64,000 nucleotides of DNA from Linum tenue (GCA_946122785.1 CAMGYJ010000003.1:7662032-7726031); one strand, 5' to 3'; shown: positions 22,869 to 33,600, counted from the first letter of the stretch. Numbers and translations: made by a program. Notes: a model not told the origin generated them from the sequence alone.

Positions 22869-23594
22869 CTTTTGTTGGTCTTAAATTACACTCCATCCAC
22901 TTCCATCTCCGAATCCTAACTCTTCTTGTAGAGTGTTCAGAAACCAATTCCAAGAACTCCTATTTTCGCCTTCAACAACTGCCCATGCGAATGGAAATAC
23001 ATGTTTGTTGCTTCTTGTGGAATGTACTCTTCATCAGATTCACCCTCCTCATCATAACCCACACATGTATCAGGTTGGTTCACTTCTTCACCGGAACCAC
23101 TATCTGGAGTGCAGAACTGGTTATCAGCCCCCTCTTCTTCATCAGATGCCTCATTGTAGCTGGAGTCACCTACATTGAATATGTCCCTAGCAGAAGACCC
23201 CTCTCCCAGGTCATGTGCCTCAACAAAAAAGCACCTCGAATCCCTTCTGCACTCTCGTTATCCCCCATGAAACCATATTCTCTCTCAATAACCTCGACAT
23301 GCACAATCATCGCCTTAGTCATGAATGCATCAACAACCAAGCACTCAATCACTTCTTTATCAGATTTCACTTCATGGAGGCCATCAAACATTGTGGATCC
23401 TAGGGTCAGGTACCAAATCTTCTGGACGCCTTCATAGTCCAAGTGCACCGTAGTCAATGCCACAAGTCCAAAATACAACACTTGATCAACATCAATGTTG
23501 AACTTCTCACAAAACCCCCCATACATAGTGGTGCCCCACCAGAGAAGTCCATCTCGCCTCTGTGATGGTAATCAATCTCCACATATTCAATCAT
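22869..23594 (-). pseudogene. MuDR-type transposase, N-terminal PB1-like region and part of core
   Basis: Starts ATGATTGAATATG after an AG acceptor. The first part, VEIDYHHRGEMDF then FNIDVDQVLYFGL and GLHEVKSDKEVIEC, is the PB1-like N-terminal domain of plant MuDR transposases. A one-base frameshift lies near 23520 by a G run. An acidic linker (NEASDEEEGAD..., GEEVNQPDTCVGY) follows, then directly AWAVVEGENRSSWNWFL from the middle of the catalytic core. The usual DNA-binding domain and first catalytic Asp are therefore deleted. A TAA sits where the second catalytic Asp segment (SVI-stop-DQQK) begins. A GT donor ends the exon at 22869. Confidence 0.85.
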
Positions 23595-24578
23595 CTGCAT
23601 GGTCAAGTAAAATACATGTTGATATTGTGCTTGGAAGAAAACAGACACAGTAAAAGACAAGAAAGTCTAGCCAAAAACCAAAAAAGGAGGACATTTTCGA
23701 AGGATGCAGCCAACAACAGTAAAATAGTCCCATTCACATGTGTTGGTTGTTAAAAGATGGACAAATTTGGATTCCCTACCACTGCAATTGACAATTATAT
23801 TTACAAATTCCAGTTTCTTTCACGTTAATACAAGGGCAATTTCGTGAACAATCTGTAAAGGTCTCGTTGTGGTCCTCACAACCAACTTGCACTACCAGTT
23901 TCGAAGAATCAAACAACAAATACCGGAGAAGATTGCTAGATTCGCGAAACCCTAAACCATCAGAATGGGTAATGTTCGAATTGGAGAAACACTAAACATT
24001 CAAAACCTAATTTTGAGTTTTCTGATAAGATTTCGACATAGACTAGGTCAGAGCCACCTTACCTTCGTCGAACGAAACGTCACTTCCAGCTTCACTTTAT
24101 CTACCCAAAGCCCTCACCACTTCGACAGAACCCATATTGCGACTCCTTTCCCGCCTCGAATAGACTTCCTGTGGCGCGATTTCGCGGGACAAAGTGTGGG
24201 GGCGGGGGCTTTCACAGGCTATGGCAGTCTCGCCGCCTCGCCTGCAAGACATGTAGAGAATCCTCGCCGGCGAAGTTGGTAGATGATCTTCGAAGACGAA
24301 AGGGGAGACAGACGAGAGGATAAGTAGGGTGGTGAGTAGATGTGAGTGAGGGAGGTAAAGTAATTTTCTTTTTTCACACTTTTTGTTTTTCATAACTCAG
24401 GTAATGCCACTTTGACGACCATGTTGTCTATCCCCCTCAGAATTTTTAGGTCAGCTCAGCATTGCGGACAAACAAACTAACGAGTCATTAACGGGCAACT
24501 AATGATAGGCTAATAATTTGTTAGTTGTGACTATAATTCCCCGCTTCACAATAATTGTGGCTAATATATTGTATTTAC
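23595..24578. other. 5' region of the MuDR-type gene; no intact gene
   Basis: Moderately GC-rich between 24100 and 24300, with frames on both strands but no recognised protein. Near 24.55 kb the inverse of TTATTAGCCACAATTAYTGT echoes the repeat at 12.3 kb. Confidence 0.4.
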
Positions 24579-24589
24579 CCTTTTTCATT

Positions 24590-25869
24590 AGGTTAATTAC
24601 AAGATTGGTCACTGAGATTACTAAAAACGTTCATGTTTAGTCACTATAAATATTTAATTCCATTCATGGTCACTATTTTTAGTAAAACATGTCATGTTTA
24701 GTCACTCTCTGTTCAACTCCGTTAAATTTGTCAGATGTGGCAGTCAACTCTCATAATTGACCATCAAAAGTATGACGTGACAATCAAAAATTAATTAAAA
24801 ATTTCCAGCTCTTTTATCTTTATTACCATTAAAAATAAAAAGTATTCATTTTTATTCCCTAAAGCTACTGAATCCCTTAAACCTAATGACCTAACCTCAC
24901 CCCTATTTCTCAAAATTAATTCAAGTTCAAGAACAGCTTCTAGAATCGGGGTCGGTGGAGGAGCCGTAGACGCAGAAGATTCTGTTGCAGCTACCTATGA
25001 TTCTTGGATTGCGGTAGGGGATTCAGTCGGGGACGATGCGGGTAAGAGATGATTGGTTGGAGTGTGTTGGAGGAGAGAACGGAGTGTAAGGTCTGTCGTC
25101 GTCCTTGCGCATGACCAGAATCCGATCCTTGTCGTTGCGGTGGTGACTGGTTTCGTCGAAGAAAATTTGGCAGATGAAATCGGGATCAAAGAGAAGGCGT
25201 CGCCACGATTTACAGACCCAGCGGAATCGGTGGATGGAGGATGCAGAGGGAAGCCTGCGAAGGATATGTGTGGTTAATTCTTCGGGAACCACCAGGCGCC
25301 GGCGGCATTGCGTGGTTTTGGGCTTCAACGAGCTGCAAGAGCATCTTTTGGCGTGAGCTTCGATAACCCTCCAACGTCATCCGAAGGCGAGATAGAAGTT
25401 CGTTCGGTTGAATCTGGTCAAGACATTGAGGACCAGCAAGGATTGGGACTCCGCCACGACGGCTTGGAGGCGGCAGGGGACCTGGAAACTCATTCAGTGG
25501 GTCGGGTTCTGGTTGAACGGCCCGAATCTAGTGCCCAAATCATGGCTCGACATCGACAAATTTTGAAAGAGGTGAGGTTTGTTCGTTAGCTTTAGGGATA
25601 AAAATGAATACTTTTTTATTTTTAATGTTAATAAAGATAAAAAGCTGGAAATTGTAAAAAAAAATCTAATTTTAATTGTCGCGTCATACATTTAACGGTC
25701 AACTCGGAGAGTTGGCTGCCACATCAGACAAATTTAACAGAGTTGGACGGAGAGTGACCAAATATGACATGTTTTACTAAAAACTAGTGACCACGAATGG
25801 TATTAAATATTTTTAGTGACTAAACATGAACGTTTGTAGCAATCTCAGTGACCAATCTTGCAATTAACC
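24590..25869. mobile_element. Pack-MULE with long TIRs carrying an F-box fragment
   Basis: The two ends are inverted copies for roughly 270 bp, starting GGTTAATTACAAGATTGGTC on the left and GGTTAATTGCAAGATTGGTC on the right. Flanks repeat CCTTTTTCATT (24579-24589, 25870-25880), an 11-bp TSD in the Mutator range. The roughly 700-bp interior is GC-richer than the arms and encodes an F-box domain on the minus strand, so the element captured host coding DNA. Confidence 0.85.
25023..25328 (-). pseudogene. F-box gene fragment captured by a MULE
   Basis: From MKPKTTQCRRRLVVPEELTT the frame shows an F-box (VPEELTTHILRRLPSASSI, then RFRWVCKSWRRLLFDPDF, about residues 14-55). It continues some 45 residues into a region like the start of an F-box associated domain, then stops. 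F-box proteins recruit substrates to SCF ubiquitin ligases; here only the adaptor-binding part survives. It lies fully inside the Pack-MULE between its TIRs. It may be transcribed as a short chimeric RNA but lacks a substrate-binding domain. Confidence 0.8.
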
Positions 25870-25935
25870 CCTTTTTCATTGATATATTATGGTATGAGTT
25901 TTATTATCAGTCGTTGTGTTTTATTATGTACATCT

Positions 25936-26618
25936 AGGGAACGGATCATGTGCATAACGTTATGGTCAATAACCATGCATAACTCAATCATCACTTGCCA
26001 CATCATCACCCTCTCTCTCTTGTAAAGTTTTTAATCTTTTCCCATTTAATTTTTTAACGGATGATTTCTCTCTTGTTTTAATTCGAAATTCAATTTTTGC
26101 ATAGATAAATCAGATTATTTGTGCTCTTCAAAATGATATCCACTTCGATATATGTTTTAAACAAAAAAAAATTGAGGCATTTTTTCAACGTCTATATCAT
26201 GGTAGTATTGATTGATATTAAAATAAGAGCATACCATATGGTATGAACAACGTACCATGATGGTATGAACATACCAAGACTGTAGGATAATTGAATACAT
26301 GATTATAGGGAACGGATCATGTGCATAACTTTATGGTCAATAACCATGCATAACTCAATCATCACTTGCCACATCATCACCCTCTCTCTCTTGTAAAGTT
26401 TTTAATCTTTTCCCATTTAATTTTTTAACGGATGATTTCTCTCTTGTTTTAAGTCGAAATTCAATTTTTGCATAGATAAATCAGATTATTTGTGCTCTTC
26501 AAAATGATATCCACTTCGATATATGTTTTAAACAAAAAAAATTGAGGCATTTTTTCAACGTCTATATCATGGTAGTATTGATTGATATTAAAATAAGAGC
26601 ATACCATATGGTATGAAC
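25936..26618. repeat. Tandem duplication, 371-bp period, of a dispersed repeat family
   Basis: GGGAACGGATCATGTGCATA starts two near-identical copies (25937 and 26308). Copy 2 is interrupted at 26618 by the 2.4-kb element and resumes at 29041. The unit holds CATACCATATGGTATG and ACGTACCATGATGGTATG palindromic motifs. A diverged relative lies at 63.1-64 kb. Coding potential none. Confidence 0.8.
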
Positions 26619-27276
26619 TTAGGTCACACGATTCGCGTACACACCGCCGGCGCTCCCGCACTAGTTCGCGGAAACGCGATTTATTGACAAAACGTCCCAA
26701 ATTCGCGGATTTAGTTTTATCGGAGCGCGAACTATTGAATTAAGAGCGCGACTTTTTGGGTGATTTGCTTTTTCCGATGGAATTGGCAGAGAAGAAGACC
26801 AACACTTCCTCCCACCAACAACTACAGTCGCAGCTGTACAATCAATTGTAGTGCCAAAAGATTTGTACCGCGTTCATAGGGATTCACCAGTCGATCCATC
26901 TATTGGAGCGAAGATGTGCGCCACCGTTGCTGCCGTGAATCCAGGTCGCTTCTCACTAAGACTTCTCCGCCGCCGTGGCGGAGGAACAGAGACAGCAATA
27001 TAGGAGGTGTTGACACCTAAAATTAATTTGTCCTGAATTAAATGCCGCATTAATTGGTCTCGGCATTTAATTCGATACCGCGGGTAAAAAACGGTGTCGT
27101 TTGGAGTCGAGCGGTATCGCGGGAAGTTAAAACGATACCGCGAAACAGGAAAACGGTACCGCAATGAAGCTCACCTATATCGCGGCACTGGAAACGACAC
27201 TGTTTACCAGAAAACAGGATGTGGGCCGCGCGTGTAGTATTGGTGTTGGAAAAGGAGTATTTTATTTATTCCTTGT

Positions 27277-27369
27277 GAGAAGGGGAGAAGCGGTACCGCA
27301 TGGAGACAAGCGGCACCGCGGAGAGTAAAACGGTACCGCATGGAGACAAGCGGTACCGCATGGTGTTTG

Positions 27370-27417
<48 letters not shown>

Positions 27418-27596
27418 TATTCCTTGTGGAAAGGGGAGAAGCGCCACCGCATGGATACGCGGCACCGCGGAGAGTTAAAACGGTGCCGCGGATTTAAAAA
27501 CGATGCCGCAAGAATTAAAACGGCACCGCGGAGAGTTAAAACGGCACCGCGGAATTAAAAACGGTACCGCGAGCAAGCCCAACGGTACCGCTGTAC
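27277..27596. repeat. Phased CGGYACCGC motif array
   Basis: At least eleven copies of CGG(T/C)(A/G)CCGC or one-base variants. In the runs 27290-27360 and 27480-27590 they are spaced 20-21 bp start to start, each followed by AAGAATTAAAA or GGAGAGTTAAAA-like spacers. More scattered copies lie at 27060-27170. The consensus CGGTACCGC has the palindromic core GGTACC. Confidence 0.75.
27368..27417. repeat. (TTA)n microsatellite
   Basis: About 16 TTA units. It produces false poly-Asn, poly-Tyr and poly-Ile frames on the two strands. Confidence 0.95.
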
Positions 27597-29040
27597 TAGC
27601 AAACGACAGTGTTTAATAATAAACAGTGTCGTGGAAGAAAAAAACAAACGGGGCTGGTTGGGAAAGAAAACGACACCGCAATGCTGGAAGCGGAGTCGTT
27701 TAATATTAAAACGATGTCGCGGGTAGAATCAAGCGGAGCTGTTTGGGAAAGGAAACGACATCGCGGGATCATGAAAACAACTCACGTAAAGTTCACGCGA
27801 AGCAGTTTGAGGAGCGAAGCGGTTGAGACACGTGGGATTTCACAACGGAGCAGTTGAGGAAGCGGTTCTACCGAGCGTGAAGACTACGAAGCAGTTTTTC
27901 GAATAAAAGCAGTGGAGCAAGGAGAGAGAAAAGGGACAACCAAATCAACACAGAAACACATCTGTCAAACTTTACCTTTTTTCTCTGTAACTCCTTCGCG
28001 GAGCTCTCCTTCCAGGAAGGATCTCCATAGTTGTAGTCTTAGTCGTAGTCGCGGAGCTCTCCACAGGAATCTCCATAGGAGTAGTCGTAACGTAGATTCC
28101 TCAAAAACTCAAACACCCTCGTTCGAACGTAGTTTGGAGAGGTGCGAACCGTAGTAACGGTCGCGTTGGTTAGAAGTCAGAGGTGAATCGATTAAATCAA
28201 CGACGCCGACATTCGGTGGCGGATATTTGACGGTCACGTCGATTTCACCATTCAGAGGTGCATCGATCAAATCAACACCGCCCGGTGGATATTTGACGAT
28301 CGTCATCGATTTCAGCAAACAGCGGTGCATCCGATCAAACGGCACCGCAAGAGTTTCCATAGCGAAACATCAAATCAACATCGCCGGGAACGAATTCGGC
28401 ACCGGCGGTGGCATTTGGTTTTTCCGAGGAAACAGGAGGGCAGTCAAAGGGAGTTGAAGTGGTGAAGGAGTAAATAGAGTTATTGAGGCAAATTGAGGGA
28501 GAATTCGAGGGATAGGCGGCGAATTAGGCGATGGAGTGGCGCCGGCGACGAAGCAAGGGGAAATCGGAGCAGAGAAAGTTAGAACAGGGGTGGAGCATTG
28601 CGGATACTGAAGGAAGAGAGTTACTGTGTAAGTGGGGTGTTATTCCTTTTTATTATTATTATTATTATTATTATATTAATAAAATAGTATGATTTAGGTT
28701 AATTTTCCGGTGAAGTAAGTTCACGAGAAACTGGAAATAAATTCTGCCAAAAATAGGGAATAAATCATTTATTGGAATTGGTAGTTTTGCAAACATAATA
28801 GGCTATTTTCTTACGTGAATATTCACAAATCGTTTAACTTTGATATGTAGTATTCAATTGTAGTAATAGTGTTCATATTTTATCTAAAATTTTGACGAAA
28901 AAATGTTAAATTATTAATTAAAATAATATAATATTGACGCTCTATTCACGCTCTCAATATTGGATTCTTGAGAAACAGACGATTTGACGCTCTCGCTCCC
29001 GCTCTCGCTCTCGCTCCTGCTTCACGCTCTGGTTACCTAA

Positions 29041-29534
29041 GTATGAACAACGTACCATGATGGTATGAACATACCAAGACTGTAGGATAGTTGAATACAT
29101 GATTATAGGAGTATACCAATAGATCATGATGAACTCATTCCTTCTATGCAAATTTTTTCAAAAACAACTTAAAAACGAAGAAAATATCATATGGTATGGA
29201 GTTGGTAACGAAAGGTATTCAATTTTTTTCTCAAAACATAATGAAAATGGATCTCATTTTGTAGAGCACAACGAACTTGTTCCATCTGTGCAAAAAAAAA
29301 AAAATCCAAGTTAGAACGAAAAAGATATGATTCGATTAAGAAAAGTAGGGGATATAAAATGTCTTTAATTCTCAACACTTAGATCTACAACCTAAGTTTA
29401 CTCACCCTATCTTGAGCCATCCATACGCAATGAGATTAAATGAATAATTCCGACTGCACAATCATTTGAATTATGTTTTAACGAATGATATCTCTATTTT
29501 TAATTTGAAAAAAAAATACTTTTTACAAAATAGT
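29041..29534. repeat. Continuation of the 25.9-kb repeat family
   Basis: Picks up exactly where the second copy was interrupted (GTATGAACAACGTACCATG) and continues with ATATCATATGGTATGG. It has matches to 63.65-63.8 kb such as TCTCATTTTGTAGAGCACAA. No gene. Confidence 0.75.
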
Positions 29535-29543
29535 TATGTTTAA

Positions 29544-29631
29544 GGGTATGCCTACTATGACATGCATGTCACGGTGACATGCACTTTTCGGTCGACCTAT
29601 TCCTGAAGGCGGTCGACCGAATTGACTAATT
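29544..29631. repeat. Left terminal inverted repeat of the large MULE
   Basis: Begins GGGTATGCCTAC and has a GTGACATG repeat. It contains one GGTCGACC pair with a 13-bp spacer (21-bp period). The pair is conserved in the right TIR, though the spacer sequence differs. Confidence 0.85.
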
Positions 29632-30330
29632 TGGGCAGCACGAGAAAGCATTGTGGTCGAGCTCAACGACCACCTGGTCGACCGCACTTAGTTTAAGTTG
29701 TTATTTTTGGTCTACCAGAATACAACCTCGGTCGGCCATTTCGTTGGCGTCAGAAACAACATGGTCGACCACCTAAGGTATATAGGTCGACCACTTGATG
29801 TCAGTCATTAACAAAATGGTCGACCGGATAAGGAAAGAGGTCGACCAGATAGAAGATAAGTGTTCTATCAAAGTGTCCAATCATTTGACATAAAATGAAG
29901 ATCAAGTGTTGGTTTCGCGGTCGACCTAATCCGGTACGAGGTCGACCGAATACAAAAAAACCTATGCCTTGTGTTTTTTTTTTTTTGCTTATGTATGTCG
30001 ATTTGTGTGGTTCTTTTGATCGTATAAATTATGTTTCAAACCATCATAATTAGTCATAAATAATGATAACAAGGACTCATCAATTCATAGCATAACAACT
30101 AAAAATAAAACAGAAATCATAATTGTTCACACATAAAAATAAAACTAAAAAACAACAGAATAACAATCAACAATCGTTTTGACCACTAAAACACACAATC
30201 TAAAATCTCCTCTCTCCTACTCATCTCCCCCCTCTCCCTCATCCACATTTTCTTCATTTTCTTCATTGGTGGTGCTAGCATGATGTTGGTCGGATGTGGT
30301 GGGATGCATGTATCTTCAGCTGAAAGATCG

Positions 30331-30992
30331 TCACTCATCTCGCATCTCATTCACGGTCACCTGCATTGTGCTCATCTGGGCGGTCATTTGCCCCATGTAG
30401 TCGTACATGCCAGTCATCTGGGTGGACATCTGGCTCATGTACTCGTACATGCCATCCATGCGCTCCCACACACGCTGTAAGGTGATCGGTGGAGTTGAAG
30501 TTTGTGCCTCCGCCATTGGCTCGTCTCGAGGTCCTTCATCACCATCATCATCCTCATCATCATCATCATCACCACCATGAGCATTGTTTACTCTGACATA
30601 CTCACCATTACGCAGCTCAAAGCCCATCTTTTTCAGAGATGAAACAGTATAGAACTCCTGCCTTGAGACTCTTAACCCCACCTCTTCACTTAAATTCACA
30701 TTAAAATGCTCAAATATCACAGTGAGGATCATCCCATAGGGAAGATTCCTGTTTGAACTCTCTGCAGCAGTAAGCATGTGGTTAAAGATCAAGTATGGCA
30801 AGTTCACCTTCTCGTTTAACAGTAGGTTGGTGAGGAGCTCCATGTCGAAGTAGGTGACTGTCTCCCGATGTCCACCCTTTGGCAGAATGTTGTAGGAGAG
30901 CATGTGGTGAAGAACTCTGGCTTGAACTCTTCCCATTCCGAACTTGAGGCAGCAGCTTTTTGTGCCTTTCTTTTCTTTCTGCCGCCAAACAT
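30331..30992 (-). pseudogene. ORF1-like plant transposon protein with C-terminal coiled coil
   Basis: Exon 2 opens at 30993, after the acceptor TTGATCGCAG, with ATGTTTGGCGGC (MFGGRKKRKAQKAAASS, a basic nuclear-localisation-like start). About 20 residues later the frame must slip by one base to reach the long open part (from 30936). That part reads ARVLHHMLSYNILPKGGHRE, NLPYLIFNHMLTAAESSNRN and LPYGMILTVIFEHFNVNLSE, resembling the putative plant transposon protein domain seen in many plant elements. An Asp/Glu run follows, then a Met/Gln heptad-like coiled coil (MYEYMSQMSTQMTGMYDYM). The usual N-terminal half of the domain is absent. A noncoding first exon with a TATA box lies 2.4 kb upstream, so the intron would hold the densest GGTCGACC array. 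It might dimerise through the coil. A DNA-binding or anti-silencing role is inference only. Confidence 0.6.
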
Positions 30993-31328
30993 CCTGCGAT
31001 CAAACAAGCAAGAATACACGTTAGTCACATTTTCGAAATGAACATACGCGGTCGACCACTCTATAAAGCGGTCGACCTCAGTTAATTTAAAACGACAATG
31101 GGTCGACCTCAGAAGAATCATAGGTCGACCTCAGTTAGTTTAAAACGAGAATGGGTCGACCTCAGAAGAAGCATAGGTCGACCTCAGCTAATTTAAAACG
31201 AGAATGGGTCGACATAAACCCGTAACAATTCAAGTACAAAATTGCTTTCATAGGTCGACCTCAGAAGAAGAATAGGTCAACCTCAGAAAATTTAAATCGA
31301 TTGAAAACCATATGTGACTTTCATCAGG

Positions 31329-31512
31329 AGTGCAGTTCAGCACATTAGACCACCTTGGAATGCACTCGAAGACACAAACGTCTGCTGCCTTCACCGAGTT
31401 ATCCTTTGCAACCCTATGCCGGTCAACGACAAGCAAAGGAGAACTCGGTGAAGGCAGCAGACGTTTGTGTCTTCGAGTGCATTCAAGGTGGCCTAATGTC
31501 CTGCACTGCACT
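31329..31512. repeat. Near-perfect hairpin inside the MULE intron
   Basis: Arms 31329-31409 and 31433-31512 are about 80 bp with few mismatches (left contains GACACAAACGTCTGCTGCCT). The loop is 23 bp. The arms lack GGTCGACC. A transcript would fold into a long dsRNA suited to Dicer-like enzymes. Confidence 0.85.
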
Positions 31513-31600
31513 CCCCATGAACATCTGGCTTTCAATCGATTTAAATGGCCCGAGGTCGACCTCAATATCATCACAGGTCGACCTCAACAAGTTTAGCACA

Positions 31601-32910
31601 AATAACTCGAACTTTTGCCTTCATAGGTCGACCTCAGAAGCATCATAGGTCGACCTCGACTAAATTGAAACGAGTCTGAAATGGCCCAAATGATCGTAGC
31701 ACTTGAGTGCAAAACAGATCCGGTCGACCTCATAATTAGAAGAGGTCGACCAGTGTTAGTTTCGCACAAATTCAAAGACAATGGCACAAATAACTCGAAC
31801 TTTTGCCTTCATAAGTCGACCTCAGAAGCATCATAGGTCGACCTCGGCTAAATTGAAACGAGTCTGAAATGGCCCAAATGATCGTAGCAATTGAGTACAA
31901 AACAGATCCGGTCGACCTCATAATTAGAAGAGGTCGACCAGTGTTAGTTTCGCACAAATTCAAAGACAATGGCACAAATAACTCGAACTTTTGCCTTCAT
32001 AGGTCGACCTCAGAAGCATCATAGGTCGACCTCAGCTAAATTGAATCGAGTCTGAAATGGCCCAAATGATCGTAGCAATTGAGTGCAAAACAGATCCGGT
32101 CGACCTCATAATTAGAAGTGGTCGACCAGTGTTAGTTTCGCACAAATAAAACAGAGACAATGGCACAACTCGAACTTTTGCCTTCATAGGTCGACCTCGG
32201 AACCATCATAGGTCGACCTCGGCTAAATTGAAACGAGTCTAAATTAGCCCAAATGCTCGTAGCAATTGAGTGCAAAACAGATCCGGTCGACCTCATAATT
32301 AGAAGTGGTCGACCAGTGTTAGTTTCGCACAAATAAAACAGAGACAACGGCACAACTCGAACTTATGCCTTTATAGGTTGATCTCAGAACCATCATTGGT
32401 CGACCTCGGCTAAATTGAAACGAGTCTGAATTAGCCCAAATGCTCGTAGCAATTGAGTGCAAAACAGATCCGGTCGACCTCATAAATAGAAGAGGTCGAC
32501 CGGTGTTAGTTTCGCACAAATTCAAAGACAATGGCACAAATAACTCGAACTTTTGCCTTCATAGGTCGACCTCAGAATCATCATAGGTCGACCTCGGCTA
32601 AATTGAAACGAGTCCGAATTAGCCCAAATGCTCGTAGCAATTGAGTGCAAAACAGATCCGGTCGACCTCATAAATAGAAGAGGTCGACCGGTGTTAGTTT
32701 CGCACAAATTCAAAGACAATGGCACAAATAACTCGAACTTTTGCATTCATAGGTCGACCTCAGAACCATCATAGGTCGACCTCGGCTATATTGAAACGAG
32801 TCCGAATTAGGTCAAATGCTCGTAGCAATTGAGTGCAAAACATATCCGGTCGACCTCATAATTAGAAGAGGTCGACCAGTGTTAGTTTCGCACAAATAAA
32901 ACAGAAATAA
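31601..32910. repeat. Tandem array of about seven 180-188-bp units with GGTCGACC pairs
   Basis: Each unit contains AACTCGAACTTTTGCCTTCA, a GGTCGACC pair, ATTGAAACGAGTC, CAAAACAGATCCGGTCGACC with a second member of a pair, and GTGTTAGTTTCGCACAAAT. Starts at 31601, 31789 and 31977 give a 188-bp period; later units are a few bases shorter. Both pairs in each unit have 14-bp spacers (22-bp period). Frames of 64-74 codons on the minus strand are side effects of the repeat. Confidence 0.88.
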
Positions 32911-32919
32911 AATCGCTTG

Positions 32920-33320
32920 AAAGCCAGATGCGGTCGACCACGAATATGAAAAGGTCGACCTCATCTGGCAAACAGAAGGACAAAATCCTTCTTTTCAAGC
33001 TATAGATGTAAATAATATCGTAGCAAAACTTCACAGGTCGACCTCAATATCATCATAGGTCGACCTCAGTCTATACAACAAAAGGAAAAATCGATTGAAA
33101 GCCAGATGCGGTCGACCACGAATATGAGAAGGTCGACCGCATCTGGCGAACAGAAGGGAAAATCCCTCTTTTTAAGCTACAGATCTAAATAATAAGGCCA
33201 TAAATCGTATCAAAACTTCACAGGTCGACCTCAATATCATCATAGGTCGACCTCAGTCCATAAAACAGAAATACAATAGATTAAAAGCCAGTTGCGGTCG
33301 ACCACGATGATGAACAGGTC
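32920..33320. repeat. Second GGTCGACC tandem block
   Basis: Three copies of a roughly 170-bp unit starting with AAAGCCAGATGCGGTCGACC, with CTTCACAGGTCGACCTCAAT in the middle. The pair spacing is 13-14 bp. Confidence 0.75.
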
Positions 33321-33600
33321 GAACACTTCTGACGAACAGAAGGAAAAATCCCTCTTTTCCATCTTTAGATTTTTTGAAAACAAAAGGAATAAGACTAGAA
33401 TCGACTCAAATAAAAAAGAGGGCTGAAAGCTATACCTTGTTCTTCTTCTAAGTGATGAGGATGAAGGTTTCTTTGAGTTTTTGGAAAATGGAGTTTTTGA
33501 AAATTGGAGAAGAAGATGAAGAAGGGAAAGGAGAGGAAGAATGAGTGGATGTGGTGGGATAGGGTTCTGATTGTGGTGTGGAATGAGTGCGAGAGGGTTT

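Larger units (their letters stand above)
27008..28434 (+). mobile_element. Solo LTR, 1.43 kb, with CGGTACCGC array
   Basis: Runs TGTTGACACCTAAAATTAAT ... TTTTTCCGAGGAAACA with TG/CA ends and a perfect 5-bp TSD GGAGG (27003-27007, 28435-28439). The first half carries many CGGTACCGC / CGGCACCGC motifs. A (TTA)n tract lies at about 27368-27417. No gag-pol sequence or second LTR was found, so a solo LTR is the best reading. Confidence 0.7.
26619..29040. mobile_element. hAT-like element, 2.4 kb including a nested LTR
   Basis: Ends TTAGGTCACACG and, inverted, TTAGGTAACCAG, with a perfect 8-bp TSD GTATGAAC (26611-26618, 29041-29048). The undisturbed target is present in the first tandem copy near 26240, giving an in-window empty site. 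Without the nested LTR its own DNA is about 990 bp and GC-rich. No transposase was seen. (GCTCTC)n-like repeats lie near the right end. Confidence 0.75.

Noticed and set aside
23965..24393. Overlapping ~100-codon frames
   Set aside because: No domain, no splice-supported continuation, frames on both strands.
12061..24578. A single MULE spanning the GRF and MuDR-type genes with TIRs at 12.06 and 24.57 kb
   Set aside because: The two ends share only short similarity (AAGGGTWAATAC, TTAGCCACAATTAYTG) and no TSD was found. It is kept only as a possibility.
27262..27558. Frames with poly-Asn, poly-Tyr and poly-Ile
   Set aside because: They translate the (TTA)n microsatellite in different frames.
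26619..29040. Full LTR retrotransposon for the whole 2.4 kb
   Set aside because: The ends are not TG...CA and the TSD is 8 bp. Only the inner 27008-28434 has LTR ends with a 5-bp TSD.
31593..32746. A series of 64-74-codon minus frames (MPLSLNLCETNTGRP...)
   Set aside because: They recur with the 188-bp tandem unit, end at the same place each time and have no start context. They are side products of the repeat.
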